64,000 nt of DNA. Source: Candidatus Synechococcus calcipolaris G9 (GTDB lineage: Bacteria; Cyanobacteriota; Cyanobacteriia; Thermosynechococcales; Thermosynechococcaceae). The position numbers and the translations under genes are program-made. Location of the stretch: NCBI RefSeq assembly GCF_029582805.1, contig NZ_JAKKUT010000002.1:62001-126000 (forward strand), written 5' to 3'. Shown one piece after another: positions 42,874-53,017 of the stretch (position 1 is the first letter of the stretch; each line of letters opens with the position of its first letter). The notes below the pieces were generated by a model that saw nothing but the letters and a program-made list of their open reading frames with translations, did not search any database and was not told where the DNA came from.

Positions 42874-44922
42874 TTATGGCTCAGAAGGGGAAACCTCTAC
42901 TGGTGGTGCAGCGGGTGGAGGTTCAACGGGGGCCCGGGGGGGTTCAGGGGGCGGTGGGGGGGCAACCTCTACTGGGGGTGGAGGCGGTGGAGCTTCTGCC
43001 TCCGGAGATGGCGGTGCCTCTGGAGATGGCGGGGTTGTTGGCTGGGGAGAGGGGGGCGGCGAATCTACCGGGGAGGGACTAGGGGAAGGCGATTCGGCCC
43101 TAGGGGAACGGGTGGGTTGGGGAGATTCTTGCCTCGGTTCAGGACTGGAAACCGCTTCTGGCGTTGGGGTGGAGGCTGGGGCTTGGGTTGTCGCTGGTCG
43201 ATCCCACCAGGAAGGACTGGAGGGTTGATTTTGCCGCCGTTCCCGCGCTAGGGCCGCATTGCGCTGGTTTGTCCATTGGCGAATCTGGCGACGGGCCTCA
43301 GTATAGAGAGAGCGATCACGACCAATTTGTTCGGCGGTTTCAATGGCATCATTGTATTTACCAGACTCCGCTAGGGCAATGGCTTGATCCAGAATGGGCT
43401 GATCCGTCACCTTTTCCCATTCCTGCTGCCAGGTTTTAATTCGAGCTTGGGCCAGGGGATAAAGGGCCGTATCCGTACTGAGGTATTGGGCAACCTGGAT
43501 CGCCTCCTCATATTTAGCCTCCTCTGCCAGGGCGATCGCCGCATTCAGTAAGGGTTGATCCTGAAGGGTGGCCACCTGCCGATTCCATTGGGCCACAAGG
43601 GCTTGGGCCTCAGGGCGATAGGCTCGACCGAGGGGAACCAAGGATGCTTGATCAATGGCAATCTGATACCCCAGTAATTGTTGGCTACCGACAAACCATT
43701 GAGCTAATTCAATCTGGGCTAGATTTTTAGCTTCTTCTTGCCATTGTTTCCTGTTTTCTTGGGCGAGGGTATAGAGAATGTGTTCGGGAGGAATTTGCTC
43801 AACCCGACCAATGGCATTCCAGTAGGCCAGTAAGGTTCCTTGGGTTGCCAATCCCTGGGCTTTACCCATGACAAAAAGAAAATCCTGCTGGCGATCGTCG
43901 GTCACACCTGGGGCAATTTTCTCAATCAGGGCTAGGGCCCCGTTAATGTCCCCCGCTGCGTACCGCTCCTCAGCAAAAATGAAGACCTCTGGAATCCAGG
44001 ATTGAGCCTCTGCCTGGGCTTTTTCGTAAAGAAATGAGTTTTCGGGAATAGCCAGGGCGATCATCACCGCTTCTGCCATTTGATCAGCGGTTAACCATGA
44101 GGCTAAATCCCGAGCTTGGGCAAGCTGCACCCAGGCATCCTGCTCCTTACTAATTTGGGTCATTAATTTTTGGGATTCCGCCTTCCAGTAGTCACTCCCC
44201 AATTGAGCCATTAAACGCGCCTGGAGAAGGGCTGTTCCCCAGTCTTGGTACCGCAGGGCCTCCTGTGCTGCCTGGATCAGGGAATTTCCTTCATCAGTTG
44301 TCCAAGTGGTAAGCAATACTTGGGCTTGTTCGTAGGCCTGGGTGGAGGCAGGGATTTTTTTCAAGAGTTCTCCGGCCCGATCCGGGTTCCCCTGCTCCAT
44401 TTGTTGGCGCGCAATCACCATAATCGCTAAAGACCATTCTTCGGCGCGGCGATGGGCTTGGAGATAGAGGGGGTGATCCTCAGGCCATTGGCTGACAATT
44501 TCTAGGGCATTGGCGAGGGAAGCAATATTTCCCTTCCGGGCAGCCATATCCGCACAGTAGAGGCGATCGCTGTCGGAGGCAATAAAGGACGAAAGATTTT
44601 GGCAGTTGGGGGCCGGGGGAAGCAACAGCATCCAAAAGGTGGCCCCAACAGCGGTTGTCCCAGAGATCAGCAAGGGAATCAGCCAAGGCCAACCATGGTA
44701 GCTATAGACTTTTTGAGCAAATTTCTGAGTAAAACTTTGCCACGCCTGCTGCCAAATCTTATTAGGCGAATTAGGAGAAGGGTCGGAGGGCGGGGAAGAC
44801 TCTTGCTCGTCTAAAATTTGCACCTGGGAACCACCACCCTGCTCACTCTCGGCAATGGGCGGAGGCACAGGCCTTTCCTTGGAACGCCAGAACCACCCTA
44901 TAAGGGATTTATTGGCTTTCAT
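42874..44922 (-). CDS. Membrane-anchored helical repeat protein with Pro-rich tail (unknown)
   Basis: This 682-residue paralogue of the protein at 7192-9009 has a Pro/Ser-rich cytoplasmic-looking N-terminus, one hydrophobic segment at about residues 80-102, and then the shared NCQ...SDRLYCADMAAR block. A long helical region follows with repeats whose units read DQPLLNAAIALAEEAKYEEA, LYPLAQARIKTW, then DQPILDQAIALAESGKYNDA, LYTEARRQIRQW. The last ~95 residues are mostly Pro, Ser, Glu and Ala. It lacks a recognised enzyme motif. It is downstream of comEC by 105 bp on the same strand. Confidence 0.8.
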   Translation of the reverse strand: MKANKSLIGWFWRSKERPVPPPIAESEQGGGSQVQILDEQESSPPSDPSPNSPNKIWQQAWQSFTQKFAQKVYSYHGWPWLIPLLISGTTAVGATFWMLLLPPAPNCQNLSSFIASDSDRLYCADMAARKGNIASLANALEIVSQWPEDHPLYLQAHRRAEEWSLAIMVIARQQMEQGNPDRAGELLKKIPASTQAYEQAQVLLTTWTTDEGNSLIQAAQEALRYQDWGTALLQARLMAQLGSDYWKAESQKLMTQISKEQDAWVQLAQARDLASWLTADQMAEAVMIALAIPENSFLYEKAQAEAQSWIPEVFIFAEERYAAGDINGALALIEKIAPGVTDDRQQDFLFVMGKAQGLATQGTLLAYWNAIGRVEQIPPEHILYTLAQENRKQWQEEAKNLAQIELAQWFVGSQQLLGYQIAIDQASLVPLGRAYRPEAQALVAQWNRQVATLQDQPLLNAAIALAEEAKYEEAIQVAQYLSTDTALYPLAQARIKTWQQEWEKVTDQPILDQAIALAESGKYNDAIETAEQIGRDRSLYTEARRQIRQWTNQRNAALARERRQNQPSSPSWWDRPATTQAPASTPTPEAVSSPEPRQESPQPTRSPRAESPSPSPSPVDSPPPSPQPTTPPSPEAPPSPEAEAPPPPPPVEVAPPPPPEPPRAPVEPPPAAPPVEVSPSEP

Positions 44923-45027
44923 TACTGAGCTTGTCTCCTCGTACCAAAACCCTAAGGGGTTCCTTGGATTAGGGCTTGGGGTATTCTACTCCAAGTATTA
45001 GTATAAGTCTAAAGACCTGTGGCGCAT

Positions 45028-47334
45028 TCAGAAACCTCCCTCTGATCCAGTTTCTTGATTGCCCACTATTTGTCCTTCGGGAGTCCAGCGAATAGCTCCA
45101 TCCCGGCCAGTCCAGTAGATGGGAATATTTTTTTCCTGGAGATCATCCACTGTAGTTTGATCCAAACTTTGGCTACTTAAAATGAGGGCGCGGGGTTGAA
45201 TCAAATCCACCAGCTTGGGATCAAAGGTTTGTCCCCACCACCAAAGCACATCCGGGTTCGGCAAACGGGCCGATTCTAGCCAGGTGGCCTGACCTAGGGA
45301 ACGGGGTGGCTCCGTCACCAAAAGCCACTTTTTATCACGGATATTGAATTGAATCACCGCTGGATCCGCCCGCAGCAGTTTCATTTCCACATCCCCAAGG
45401 CGTAGTTCTTGATCTAGGCGAAGGGGGTTTGCTTCTATCTGGAGATCCGCGAGCATATCTCGGTACTCGTCATCACTGTTGGCGGCAGGAACATCCGTAT
45501 AGCGGCGAATGGGAGTGGTTTTGTGGAGTTCGGCCCAGCCCCCTTGACTGCGACTGCGGCGATCGCTGGCAATGGCCCAATCAATACTATTAATGCCCTG
45601 GAGGGCCAAAAAGGAGCCAACGGATTGACCGGCACTGGTGCGATCGCCACTATTGATGATAACGGTTCCTTCCGGCTGCTGGATCACCATAATCGGGACA
45701 CGATGATTATCCAAGATCGTGACGCGAAACGTTGTCGTTTGCAAAATCAAAAAGGGAACCAACACGGCACCAATACCCACCCCCATGGCAACCAACCAGC
45801 GGCGTTTCCACCAGGGATGGAGCCAAACCAGTAAAATCAAGCCATAGAGAAAAAATACCTGAGTCCAGCCCAAGGCCCCAAAGGCAATGACGGCCCCCGG
45901 TAAACGGCCAAAGAACTCGGCCATCCAGAGCAAAATCAAGGTTGGGTAATACAAGAGCCAGGCAATCCCGGAGCCAAGAACCGGCCAAATAACCGCTCCT
46001 AGGGCACTGATAAAACCGCCCATGGTGATGACGGAAAGAATAAAGGTAGTGCTGACATTGGCGATAATGCCGTAAACCGGAAAAATACCAAAAATCGCCA
46101 AGGACAGGGGAAAAAGCCAAATTGTTGCTGCCAGGGGAATGGCTATCAGGTTTGCCACCACCGCCGGTAAAAAATCAAATCGTTTGGCAATGGGATTGGC
46201 ACTAATAATGAGACCCGCCGTGGCCAAAAAACTTAACTGAAAACCCAGATCCTCAATCCACAGGGGATTGACAATTAACATCCCCACGGCGATCGCCAGA
46301 AGTAGGGGCAAGGCTTTGAGTTTATCACTGCCCCCTGAAAGAGCCAATAGTCCGGCAATCCCCATCAACACCGCCCGAATTGCTGAAGGGGCAAAACCAC
46401 TCAAACAGGCAAATAAAATTAAACAGCCACCTCCCAACGCAAGCCGCCAGCGTTCCTTCAGGGGCCGGGCTAAAAACATCACCACCCCCAAAATCACAGA
46501 GGTATGGAAGCCTGATGCCGCAATGGCATGGGAGAGACCCACCCGGCGAAAGGCATCCCGAATATCAAAGGGAATGGCTACGGCCCGCCCCCCTAAGACC
46601 ATGGCACTCACTACGGGGCCGGCCGTTTCCCCTAACCCATCCACTTGCGCCTGATAGATGCGTTGCCGCAGGGCCCACAGCCCCCAGGGGGAACCCTCAT
46701 CTAAAATCCGCACTTGCCGGCCCGCCAACCCGGCAAAGACCCCTTCCCGTTGCAGATAGCGTTGAAAATTAAAGGCACGATAAAAAGCCGTGCCGCCGCC
46801 CCTAGGTTGATAGAGAAAACCACTCATGGCAATACGCTGACTGGGGTGAAGACTGGCCCCTTCTTCCGCGGGAACGGTAATGTAGAGTTGTCCCGTCGCC
46901 CGTCCCGATAGGGCCCCAGGTGCCCCATCCTCCGTTAATTGCTCATAGCGATCCACGGACATAAAAAAGCGCAACCGCCCCGCCCGATTGGGTAGGGGAA
47001 AGGTTTCAATTTTGCCTTCCACTTGGACGGTGGGCACGGCATCGAGGGCCTCTAGGCGAGTCACTACCCGACTAATATCTGTTGCACTGGGTTGGGGTGT
47101 GCGTAGCCATAGGTAGCCCATAGCCAATAGAGCAACTGCTGTGGCAATTAACCAGGTTTGGGGGGGTGGCAGCCGTTGCCAAAATTTGGGAAATCCCCAC
47201 CGCTGCCAACGCAGTAGAGCAAGCATCAGTCCCAAAAAGATCACCGCGACTCCGACCCCAGCCATGGGAGCCACCAGTAAGCCAATGATGAACGCTAAAC
47301 CGTAGAGAATTAAGTCAATGGTAAAGACAAACAT
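45028..47334 (-). CDS. comEC: ComEC/Rec2 family DNA internalisation protein
   Basis: This 768-residue protein forms the inner-membrane channel for DNA uptake in natural transformation. Two N-terminal hydrophobic helices precede a DUF4131/OB-like region (VQVEGKIETFPLPNRAGRL, MSGFLYQP). The competence domain follows with the family motif VGLSHAIAASGFHTSVILG and CLSGFAPSAIRAVLMG. The C-terminal part resembles the beta-lactamase-like region (VTILDNHRVPIMVIQQPEG), but the zinc motif HxHxDH is not seen (SIDWAIASDRRSRSQGGW), so a nuclease role there is doubtful. It could still function as the channel. Confidence 0.88.
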   Translation of the reverse strand: MFVFTIDLILYGLAFIIGLLVAPMAGVGVAVIFLGLMLALLRWQRWGFPKFWQRLPPPQTWLIATAVALLAMGYLWLRTPQPSATDISRVVTRLEALDAVPTVQVEGKIETFPLPNRAGRLRFFMSVDRYEQLTEDGAPGALSGRATGQLYITVPAEEGASLHPSQRIAMSGFLYQPRGGGTAFYRAFNFQRYLQREGVFAGLAGRQVRILDEGSPWGLWALRQRIYQAQVDGLGETAGPVVSAMVLGGRAVAIPFDIRDAFRRVGLSHAIAASGFHTSVILGVVMFLARPLKERWRLALGGGCLILFACLSGFAPSAIRAVLMGIAGLLALSGGSDKLKALPLLLAIAVGMLIVNPLWIEDLGFQLSFLATAGLIISANPIAKRFDFLPAVVANLIAIPLAATIWLFPLSLAIFGIFPVYGIIANVSTTFILSVITMGGFISALGAVIWPVLGSGIAWLLYYPTLILLWMAEFFGRLPGAVIAFGALGWTQVFFLYGLILLVWLHPWWKRRWLVAMGVGIGAVLVPFLILQTTTFRVTILDNHRVPIMVIQQPEGTVIINSGDRTSAGQSVGSFLALQGINSIDWAIASDRRSRSQGGWAELHKTTPIRRYTDVPAANSDDEYRDMLADLQIEANPLRLDQELRLGDVEMKLLRADPAVIQFNIRDKKWLLVTEPPRSLGQATWLESARLPNPDVLWWWGQTFDPKLVDLIQPRALILSSQSLDQTTVDDLQEKNIPIYWTGRDGAIRWTPEGQIVGNQETGSEGGF

Positions 47335-47583
47335 TGGTTAGGCTTAACGGTCCGTTTGACCGCCCTCGTCCAGAAAATATGTAATGCTCTCTATAACGAA
47401 CTAAGCCCAGGCTATGGCAGCCGAGCATAGAGGTTATTTGCCCTGTATTCAACCACAGAATGGCGGAATATCTGGGTTAGCTAGATTACATTGAGTTGTC
47501 TTTGTCTAATGGATGTTGCCTAACCCTTGGATGGGGAATACCGTACTCCTTAGGGCTGGGGGAATAAGCAATTCCTGGGCTGT

Positions 47584-48873
47584 CTAGATAACGGTGCCAT
47601 CGGGAATAAGGGCATTTTTGAGGACAACGACAATACCACTACGAATATAGAAACCCTGCTCTTCCCGGTTGGATTCTTCCACCCGATCCTTATTGATGAT
47701 TTTCACATCTCGACCAATGCAGGCATTTTTATCGACGATCGCCCGGCGAATAATGCTATTGGAGCCAATGCCAATGGGAATTTTCTTCTCGTCTGCCATC
47801 ACGGCCCGTTCCGAGAGGGGTTGATAAAAGTCCGATCCCATCAAAAGGGAATGATCAATCACACAGCCCGATTCCACCCGCGATCGCACCCCAAGAACGG
47901 AATGATGAATTTGACATTCTTTTAAGATACAGCCTTCACTGACAATCGACTCAGTAATATTGCAGGAGAGGAGCTTGGTAGGGGGCAAATAGCGGGGACG
48001 GGTGTAGATGGGAGCCTCTTCATCGTAAAAACTAAAGGGAGGCAGGGGCTGCTGGGTCAAGGCTAAATTGGCATCATAGAAGGAACCAATGGTACCAATA
48101 TCTTCCCAATAGCTATTAAACACATAGGTTTGCACATGGTGGGTACGGGCCGCCGCTGGAATGATTTCCTTGCCAAAGTCCGTGGCTTCATCCATCTGCT
48201 GGAGTAAATCAATCAAAACTTGGCGATTAAAGACATAGATGCCCATGGAGGCGGTATAGGGCTTGCGGTGGGCTTCTTCTGCCGATAGACCAAACCGAGT
48301 CGTATCCACCTGCATGGCTTTCAGGGCATCCCCCTGGGGTTTTTCTTGGAAATCAATTACTTTGCCTGAATCGTCAATTTTAATCAGGCCAAACCCCGTT
48401 GCTGACTGCTCATCCACCGGAATCACCGAAAGGGTAATATCGGCGTTGGTATCACGGTGTCGTTGGACAAAAAGGCGATAATCCATGCGGTAGAGGTGAT
48501 CCCCCGATAGGATCACAAACTGTTCCACGTCCCAATCGGAGAGCATCCAGAGGTATTGACGCACCGCATCAGCCGTTCCTTGGAACCAATTGGGATTTTC
48601 CGGGGTTTGTTGGGCCGCCAAAACTTCGACAAAACCGCCGGTCAAACCCGAAAAAGCGTAGGTGCGGGCAATGTGGCGGTTGAGGGATGCGGAATTGAAC
48701 TGGGTCAAAACATAAATATTCGTCAACTCGGAGTTGATGCAGTTACTCACAGGGATATCAATCAGCCGATATTTACCAGCCAGGGGTACAGCGGGCTTCG
48801 CCCGGCGTTTGGTCAAGGGATATAGTCGCGTTCCCGCTCCGCCACCCAAAATAATAGCCAGGACTTTCTTCAT
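47584..48873 (-). CDS. glgC: Glucose-1-phosphate adenylyltransferase (ADP-glucose pyrophosphorylase)
   Basis: This enzyme makes ADP-glucose for glycogen synthesis, the committed step, and is allosterically controlled by 3-phosphoglycerate and phosphate in cyanobacteria. It is 429 residues. Conserved features are [23 protein letters not shown], the catalytic [13 protein letters not shown] for the glucose-phosphate site, the C-terminal left-handed beta-helix and the terminal [21 protein letters not shown] 48873 with GGAGG close upstream is preferred. The frame is open further but not conserved. Confidence 0.97.
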   Translation of the reverse strand: MKKVLAIILGGGAGTRLYPLTKRRAKPAVPLAGKYRLIDIPVSNCINSELTNIYVLTQFNSASLNRHIARTYAFSGLTGGFVEVLAAQQTPENPNWFQGTADAVRQYLWMLSDWDVEQFVILSGDHLYRMDYRLFVQRHRDTNADITLSVIPVDEQSATGFGLIKIDDSGKVIDFQEKPQGDALKAMQVDTTRFGLSAEEAHRKPYTASMGIYVFNRQVLIDLLQQMDEATDFGKEIIPAAARTHHVQTYVFNSYWEDIGTIGSFYDANLALTQQPLPPFSFYDEEAPIYTRPRYLPPTKLLSCNITESIVSEGCILKECQIHHSVLGVRSRVESGCVIDHSLLMGSDFYQPLSERAVMADEKKIPIGIGSNSIIRRAIVDKNACIGRDVKIINKDRVEESNREEQGFYIRSGIVVVLKNALIPDGTVI

Positions 48874-49279
48874 CAAGGCCTCCATGCAAACTGCCACTTC
48901 ACCCAGTTTAAGCTGACCTTGGCCCTTCACCACTGTTATGGCCCTATCACTGCTGAAATTTATTTTTGACTTGGCTAATCTAACCTCGGCACAGCTAGGG
49001 ATTGCCAAACGTTCCCCTGGGCGGTTAAGGTATCATTAAGATAAGGAGCTTAAATTCCGAATTCTTTTCTTCACTGGCGATCATCAACTTTCACTGTAAT
49101 AATTTTTCGTCTCAATTTCGTATCAATTTTCTGAACATCTTGCCGTCCCTAAGCTTAATTAGGCTCTGAATTAGGCTTGGGCCTCTATCCGTTCCGTTTA
49201 GTCCGAATTATTCCTTGTCCGCTTTCGCCGCTTTTGTCCCTGTCGGGGGATTGTGCATTATTGGGAGTTGTTATCGATC

Positions 49280-50281
49280 ATGGCTACTTTAGGACATTTT
49301 GCCTACGAGGCCCTATCCAAATATTTACGGAAAATTAGTAAGTATGAGCCGGGGGTGATCCGCGATCGCGATCCGGAAGCCATTCATCAAATGCGCGTGG
49401 GTCTACGGCGATTACGGACAGCCCTAGAAGTGTTTGCGCCGGCCTTGACTCTACCCAAAGGCGTAACCCCAAAACGGGTGCGGGATGTGGCCGGTTGTCT
49501 GAGTCCCGTGCGTGATTTAGATGTGATGACAGCGGAATTAAAGGATCACTATTACCCCCACCTGCCCAAGGCCGAGCAACAACAACTTGCAAAGTTAATC
49601 AAAAAACTGGATAAGCAACGGGAAGAACATCTGCACAAGTCCCTGCAACTGCTCCGGGGCGATCGCTACCGCAAACTACAACAGGGATTACAGGAGTGGT
49701 TAGCCCAACCCCTATATCAACCCTTGGCCACCATGCCCGTAGCGGCGATCGCCCCCGATTTATTGTTACCCCTCATTGGTCAACTACTGCTTCACTCGGG
49801 TTGGCAGGTGGAAGTTGCCTGGCAGGGAGAAGACTACATTTTGCCAGAGAAGAAGAACATTTCCCCCTTACTCAACCATTGTGGTGATCTCCTCCACGAA
49901 CTCCGCAAACAAATTAAGCGCGTGCGTTACCAGATGGAATTGTTTACCCCTCTGTATAGCCCTAATTATGCTGAACAGGTGACAGAGTTTTCCCAACTCC
50001 AGGATCTCTTGGGTAATCTCCATGATGGGGTGGTTCTCAATACGTTTTTTATGAAGCAATTGGGTCTAAATCTGACTAAGGCTTCACCGGTTCTAGCCCA
50101 GTTAATTGAACAGCAGCAAACCCAACAGTGGCAGGATTGGCGAGGGGTGCAGGCAGACTATTTGCATCCGAGTCGTCGCCACCAACTCCGGCAATTATTC
50201 CTACAGGATCCCGAACAAATCGTAGTGTCTACCAATGGCCACGCTACCCTAGAGCCAACCCCGCAGCCAATAAACCCCTAG
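49280..50281 (+). CDS. CHAD domain protein
   Basis: This 333-residue all-helical protein has the conserved His-containing CHAD core, with EAIHQMRVGLRRLRTALEVF and LSPVRDLDVMTAEL near the N-terminus and HELRKQIKRVRYQMELF, LQDLLGNLHDGVVLNTF in the second half. CHAD domains are known to bind polyphosphate and are often near polyphosphate genes; none is visible here. ATG 49280 is chosen. GGGAG lies 12 bases upstream. Its 3' end overlaps the convergent YdcF gene by 33 bp. Confidence 0.88.
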   Translation: MATLGHFAYEALSKYLRKISKYEPGVIRDRDPEAIHQMRVGLRRLRTALEVFAPALTLPKGVTPKRVRDVAGCLSPVRDLDVMTAELKDHYYPHLPKAEQQQLAKLIKKLDKQREEHLHKSLQLLRGDRYRKLQQGLQEWLAQPLYQPLATMPVAAIAPDLLLPLIGQLLLHSGWQVEVAWQGEDYILPEKKNISPLLNHCGDLLHELRKQIKRVRYQMELFTPLYSPNYAEQVTEFSQLQDLLGNLHDGVVLNTFFMKQLGLNLTKASPVLAQLIEQQQTQQWQDWRGVQADYLHPSRRHQLRQLFLQDPEQIVVSTNGHATLEPTPQPINP

Positions 50282-51031
50282 ACCCATATATTCCCGTAGG
50301 GCCAATGTGGTCAGGGACAGGGATTGGCTACTTGGCAGCAGGTCAAGCAAAATAGTCTCCAGACGCTGGGGATAGTCCGCAAAGGTGATATGAAAATCCG
50401 TAGGAGCAGGAATAACCTTGATGCCTTGGTGACGGAAAATAGCCAGGGCGCGGGGCATATGCAGGGCAGAGGTGACGAGCAATACTGGCTCAGAAATATG
50501 CTTGCCCCCAATGAGTTGTGCCACATTGATGGCATTTTCATGGGTATTGAGGGAATCTGGCTCCTGGAGAATTGCTGCCGCCGGAACCCCCATTTCCCTA
50601 GCAATTTCGGCCATGTCCGCGGCCTCCGATTGACCACCCCCTAGCCAAGAAATCCGCCCACCACTCACAATTAAATAGGGTGCATAGCCCCGCTTATAGA
50701 GCCATGAACCATAGAGGATGCGATCGCCCCCTTCGCCAACTTCAATCCAGGGTCGAGGAGGGTGAGGGGGTTTAGTGCCACCCCCTAGGACAATAATGGC
50801 TCCAGCCCTGGGAAGACGGGGTTCCTGAGCATATTGGAACTCTAGGGAACTCACCAACATTGTCGCCACCCATTGATTACTACTGAACAGTAGAATTGTT
50901 AAACCGAGGGCAAGACATATCCTCGCCCCCCTTGGGTGTTTCCAGAAGCCGTAGAGGGCAAGGAAAAGGAGCAGGCAGGTTAGGCCTAGGGGTAAAACAA
51001 GATTCGGCAGGAGTTTAGAGAGCAGGAGCAT
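50249..51031 (-). CDS. YdcF family membrane protein (DUF218)
   Basis: This 260-residue protein has two N-terminal hydrophobic segments and a DUF218 domain: AGAIIVLGGGTKP, GDRILYGSWLYKRGYAPYLIVSGG, SEAADMAEIAREMGVP, LNTHENAINV and VLLVTSALHMPRALAIF. DUF218 proteins such as SanA and ElyC act in cell-envelope/peptidoglycan control. The specific role is unknown. It overlaps the CHAD gene by 33 bp at the 3' end. Confidence 0.87.
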   Translation of the reverse strand: MLLLSKLLPNLVLPLGLTCLLLFLALYGFWKHPRGARICLALGLTILLFSSNQWVATMLVSSLEFQYAQEPRLPRAGAIIVLGGGTKPPHPPRPWIEVGEGGDRILYGSWLYKRGYAPYLIVSGGRISWLGGGQSEAADMAEIAREMGVPAAAILQEPDSLNTHENAINVAQLIGGKHISEPVLLVTSALHMPRALAIFRHQGIKVIPAPTDFHITFADYPQRLETILLDLLPSSQSLSLTTLALREYMGLGVYWLRGWL

Positions 51032-51276
51032 TTAATGGATTCCAGAGTTACCATAGAATTTTTTGGAGGATTTCCATCGTCAAAATCATAAATTTGCCAT
51101 AAATTTGTATGAAAAGGTGAACAAAAAACGATTCTGTTTGTATGCTGTATCAGTACGGGGTAAATATCCTTCCCAATGGCACTAATTTTTCATTGAAACA
51201 TTAGACGATCCCAATCCGTCGAACTTTTTATAAAAGACAAACCGCCGTGGTTCCTCCCCATGCACATAAGGTTGAT

Positions 51277-51666
51277 ATGGGCCTCAGCTATCCTTGTCCC
51301 TGCCGTCGTCAAGGAGAATTAATGCCGATCGCCCTGACTGAGGCCTTTGGCTGTAAGCGGTGTCAACAAATTTTTGTCCTGCGCCCGGATGGCCATTCCA
51401 TTGAGCAGTTAGCTGCCACCTATCCCTACAAGCGATCGTGGTATTGGACAGGGTTACAGTGGAATGTATTGCAGCGGGGATTTTCGGAAACCCATTGGCA
51501 TTGGGCCATTGCCCTGAGCTTTTTCCTGCTGATCCCAATTTTCCTCTGGCTTCCCCTATTATTACAAATTGCCCTCAAACCCCAAGGATTACTATGGATT
51601 GTTGCGTCGGTATTATTGACCTTGGCCCCTGCATTTTTAATCTGGCTTTCCCTGTCGCGGCGGTAA
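51277..51666 (+). CDS. Zinc-ribbon-like membrane protein (unknown)
   Basis: This 129-residue protein has an N-terminal Cys cluster (CPCRRQGEL... and GCKRCQQIFVL) that could bind a metal, then a short soluble linker and two hydrophobic segments (AIALSFFLLIPIFLWLPLLL and GLLWIVASVLLTLAPAFLIW). It is cyanobacterial in style, with no assigned function. AAGG precedes ATG 51277. An upstream GTG at 51247 is possible. It lies 12 bp before the ProA-like gene, suggesting cotranscription. Confidence 0.68.
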   Translation: MGLSYPCPCRRQGELMPIALTEAFGCKRCQQIFVLRPDGHSIEQLAATYPYKRSWYWTGLQWNVLQRGFSETHWHWAIALSFFLLIPIFLWLPLLLQIALKPQGLLWIVASVLLTLAPAFLIWLSLSRR

Positions 51667-51678
51667 TAAAGGACTCCC

Positions 51679-52890
51679 ATGGATAATTTGTCCCCTGCGG
51701 ATAAAGGTCATGAAATTCTTCACCAAGCCCGCCTAGCCAGTGAACAGTTAGCCCTGGCTACCTATGCCCAACGCCAATCCGCTCTTCGCCATCTCATTCA
51801 AGGATTAAAACAGGCGCAGACTGAAATTCTCGAGGAAAATACCCTGGATTTGGAAACCAGTCGAGACTTGGCAGTATCTGCGGTGCTACTGAGTTGGTTA
51901 CGTTTGACCAATGAGCGATTTCAAGAAGCGGTACAGTGGCTAGAACGGGTTTTAGCGTTGGCGGATCCCCTGACATCGACGGGTATGGCCAGTGGAACCC
52001 ATTACACCTATGCCTTGCCCGTGGGAGTTGTGGCCTTTTTCTATGAGGGATTGCCCACCCTGGCCCTATTAGCCGCCGCCCTGTGTTTGAAAACGGGAAA
52101 TGCTCTGATCATTCGCGGTGGCCATGAAACAACCCATTCGGGGCGGGCGATCGCCACGGTATTGGTAGAAGCGCTGCAAATGGCCCAGTTGCCCCTAGCG
52201 ACAATTCAGGTATTGTCACCAGATGTCACCAATGGGGACACAATTGGGATCAGGGGTGGGGTGGATTTGGTGATTCCCTACGGGCGATCGCGGTTTATGC
52301 AACAGGTTCTTGAGGATACGAAGGCACCCGCCATCCCTGGAAGCATTGGCAACTGCTATCTCTTTTGGGATAGTTCCAGTTCACCGGAGCAGGTACAGGG
52401 GATGATTTTAGCAAGTGCCAAGGGCTGTCCTGATCGGGTGGTGGCCATTGAAAAGGTCTTAATTCCAGCGGAGACCAATCACTCCCAAGTGGCCCGACTG
52501 ATCAATCTCTTAATTCAGGATAAGTATAGTGTCCGTGGCGATGATATGCTCTGTGAAGAATTTTCAGAACTCCGCCCGGCCCAAGAAACAGATTGGCACA
52601 CTTCGCTTATGGGCAATGTGGTTGCCTTTCGCCATTCCCAAAGCCTGACGGCGGCGATCGCTTGGATTAATCAACACAATAGCGGCCCAGCCAGTGTCAT
52701 TGTCACCAATAGTTATGACCAAAGCCGTCAATTTTGCCAGCAGGTACAAACCCCCCAGGTTTTTGTCAATCGCCCACCCCAATTTTCTCGGCACAACACC
52801 TTGGCCCTGGGGCTATCCAGCCAGCGGGGAATGTATGGGGGCTTGATTGATATCAGCAAACTTTTACGCTATAAATCTATTTATCTTTAA
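51679..52890 (+). CDS. ProA-like glutamate-5-semialdehyde dehydrogenase paralogue lacking the usual Cys
   Basis: This 403-residue aldehyde-dehydrogenase-fold protein is of the ProA (gamma-glutamyl phosphate reductase) family. ProA hallmarks include LPVGVVAFFYEGLPTLALLAA, CLKTGNALIIRGGHET and SIGNCYLFWD. The region that in ProA carries the catalytic Cys (QYPAACNAIETLLV-type) reads SAKGCPDRVVAIEKVLI, where Val replaces that Cys. A different Cys lies about five residues earlier. It is therefore probably a divergent, possibly noncatalytic paralogue. Many cyanobacteria have two ProA-like genes. It may not make proline. Confidence 0.82.
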   Translation: MDNLSPADKGHEILHQARLASEQLALATYAQRQSALRHLIQGLKQAQTEILEENTLDLETSRDLAVSAVLLSWLRLTNERFQEAVQWLERVLALADPLTSTGMASGTHYTYALPVGVVAFFYEGLPTLALLAAALCLKTGNALIIRGGHETTHSGRAIATVLVEALQMAQLPLATIQVLSPDVTNGDTIGIRGGVDLVIPYGRSRFMQQVLEDTKAPAIPGSIGNCYLFWDSSSSPEQVQGMILASAKGCPDRVVAIEKVLIPAETNHSQVARLINLLIQDKYSVRGDDMLCEEFSELRPAQETDWHTSLMGNVVAFRHSQSLTAAIAWINQHNSGPASVIVTNSYDQSRQFCQQVQTPQVFVNRPPQFSRHNTLALGLSSQRGMYGGLIDISKLLRYKSIYL

Positions 52891-53017
52891 ACACAGTTAA
52901 AACCGCTATCCCAAGCCAAGAATAGGACATGGGTTTATACCATAGAGTATATGGAGTTGATCTGCATGGGGTGTATGGGGTTTATAGGAAAAATAGAGTT
53001 GTGCGAGGAGTAGAGTC

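Noticed and set aside
42745-43251. Gly/Trp/Arg-rich open frame
   Set aside because: It is the antisense shadow of the Pro-rich tail of the 682-residue protein and of the ketoacyl synthase end; low-complexity composition explains its openness.
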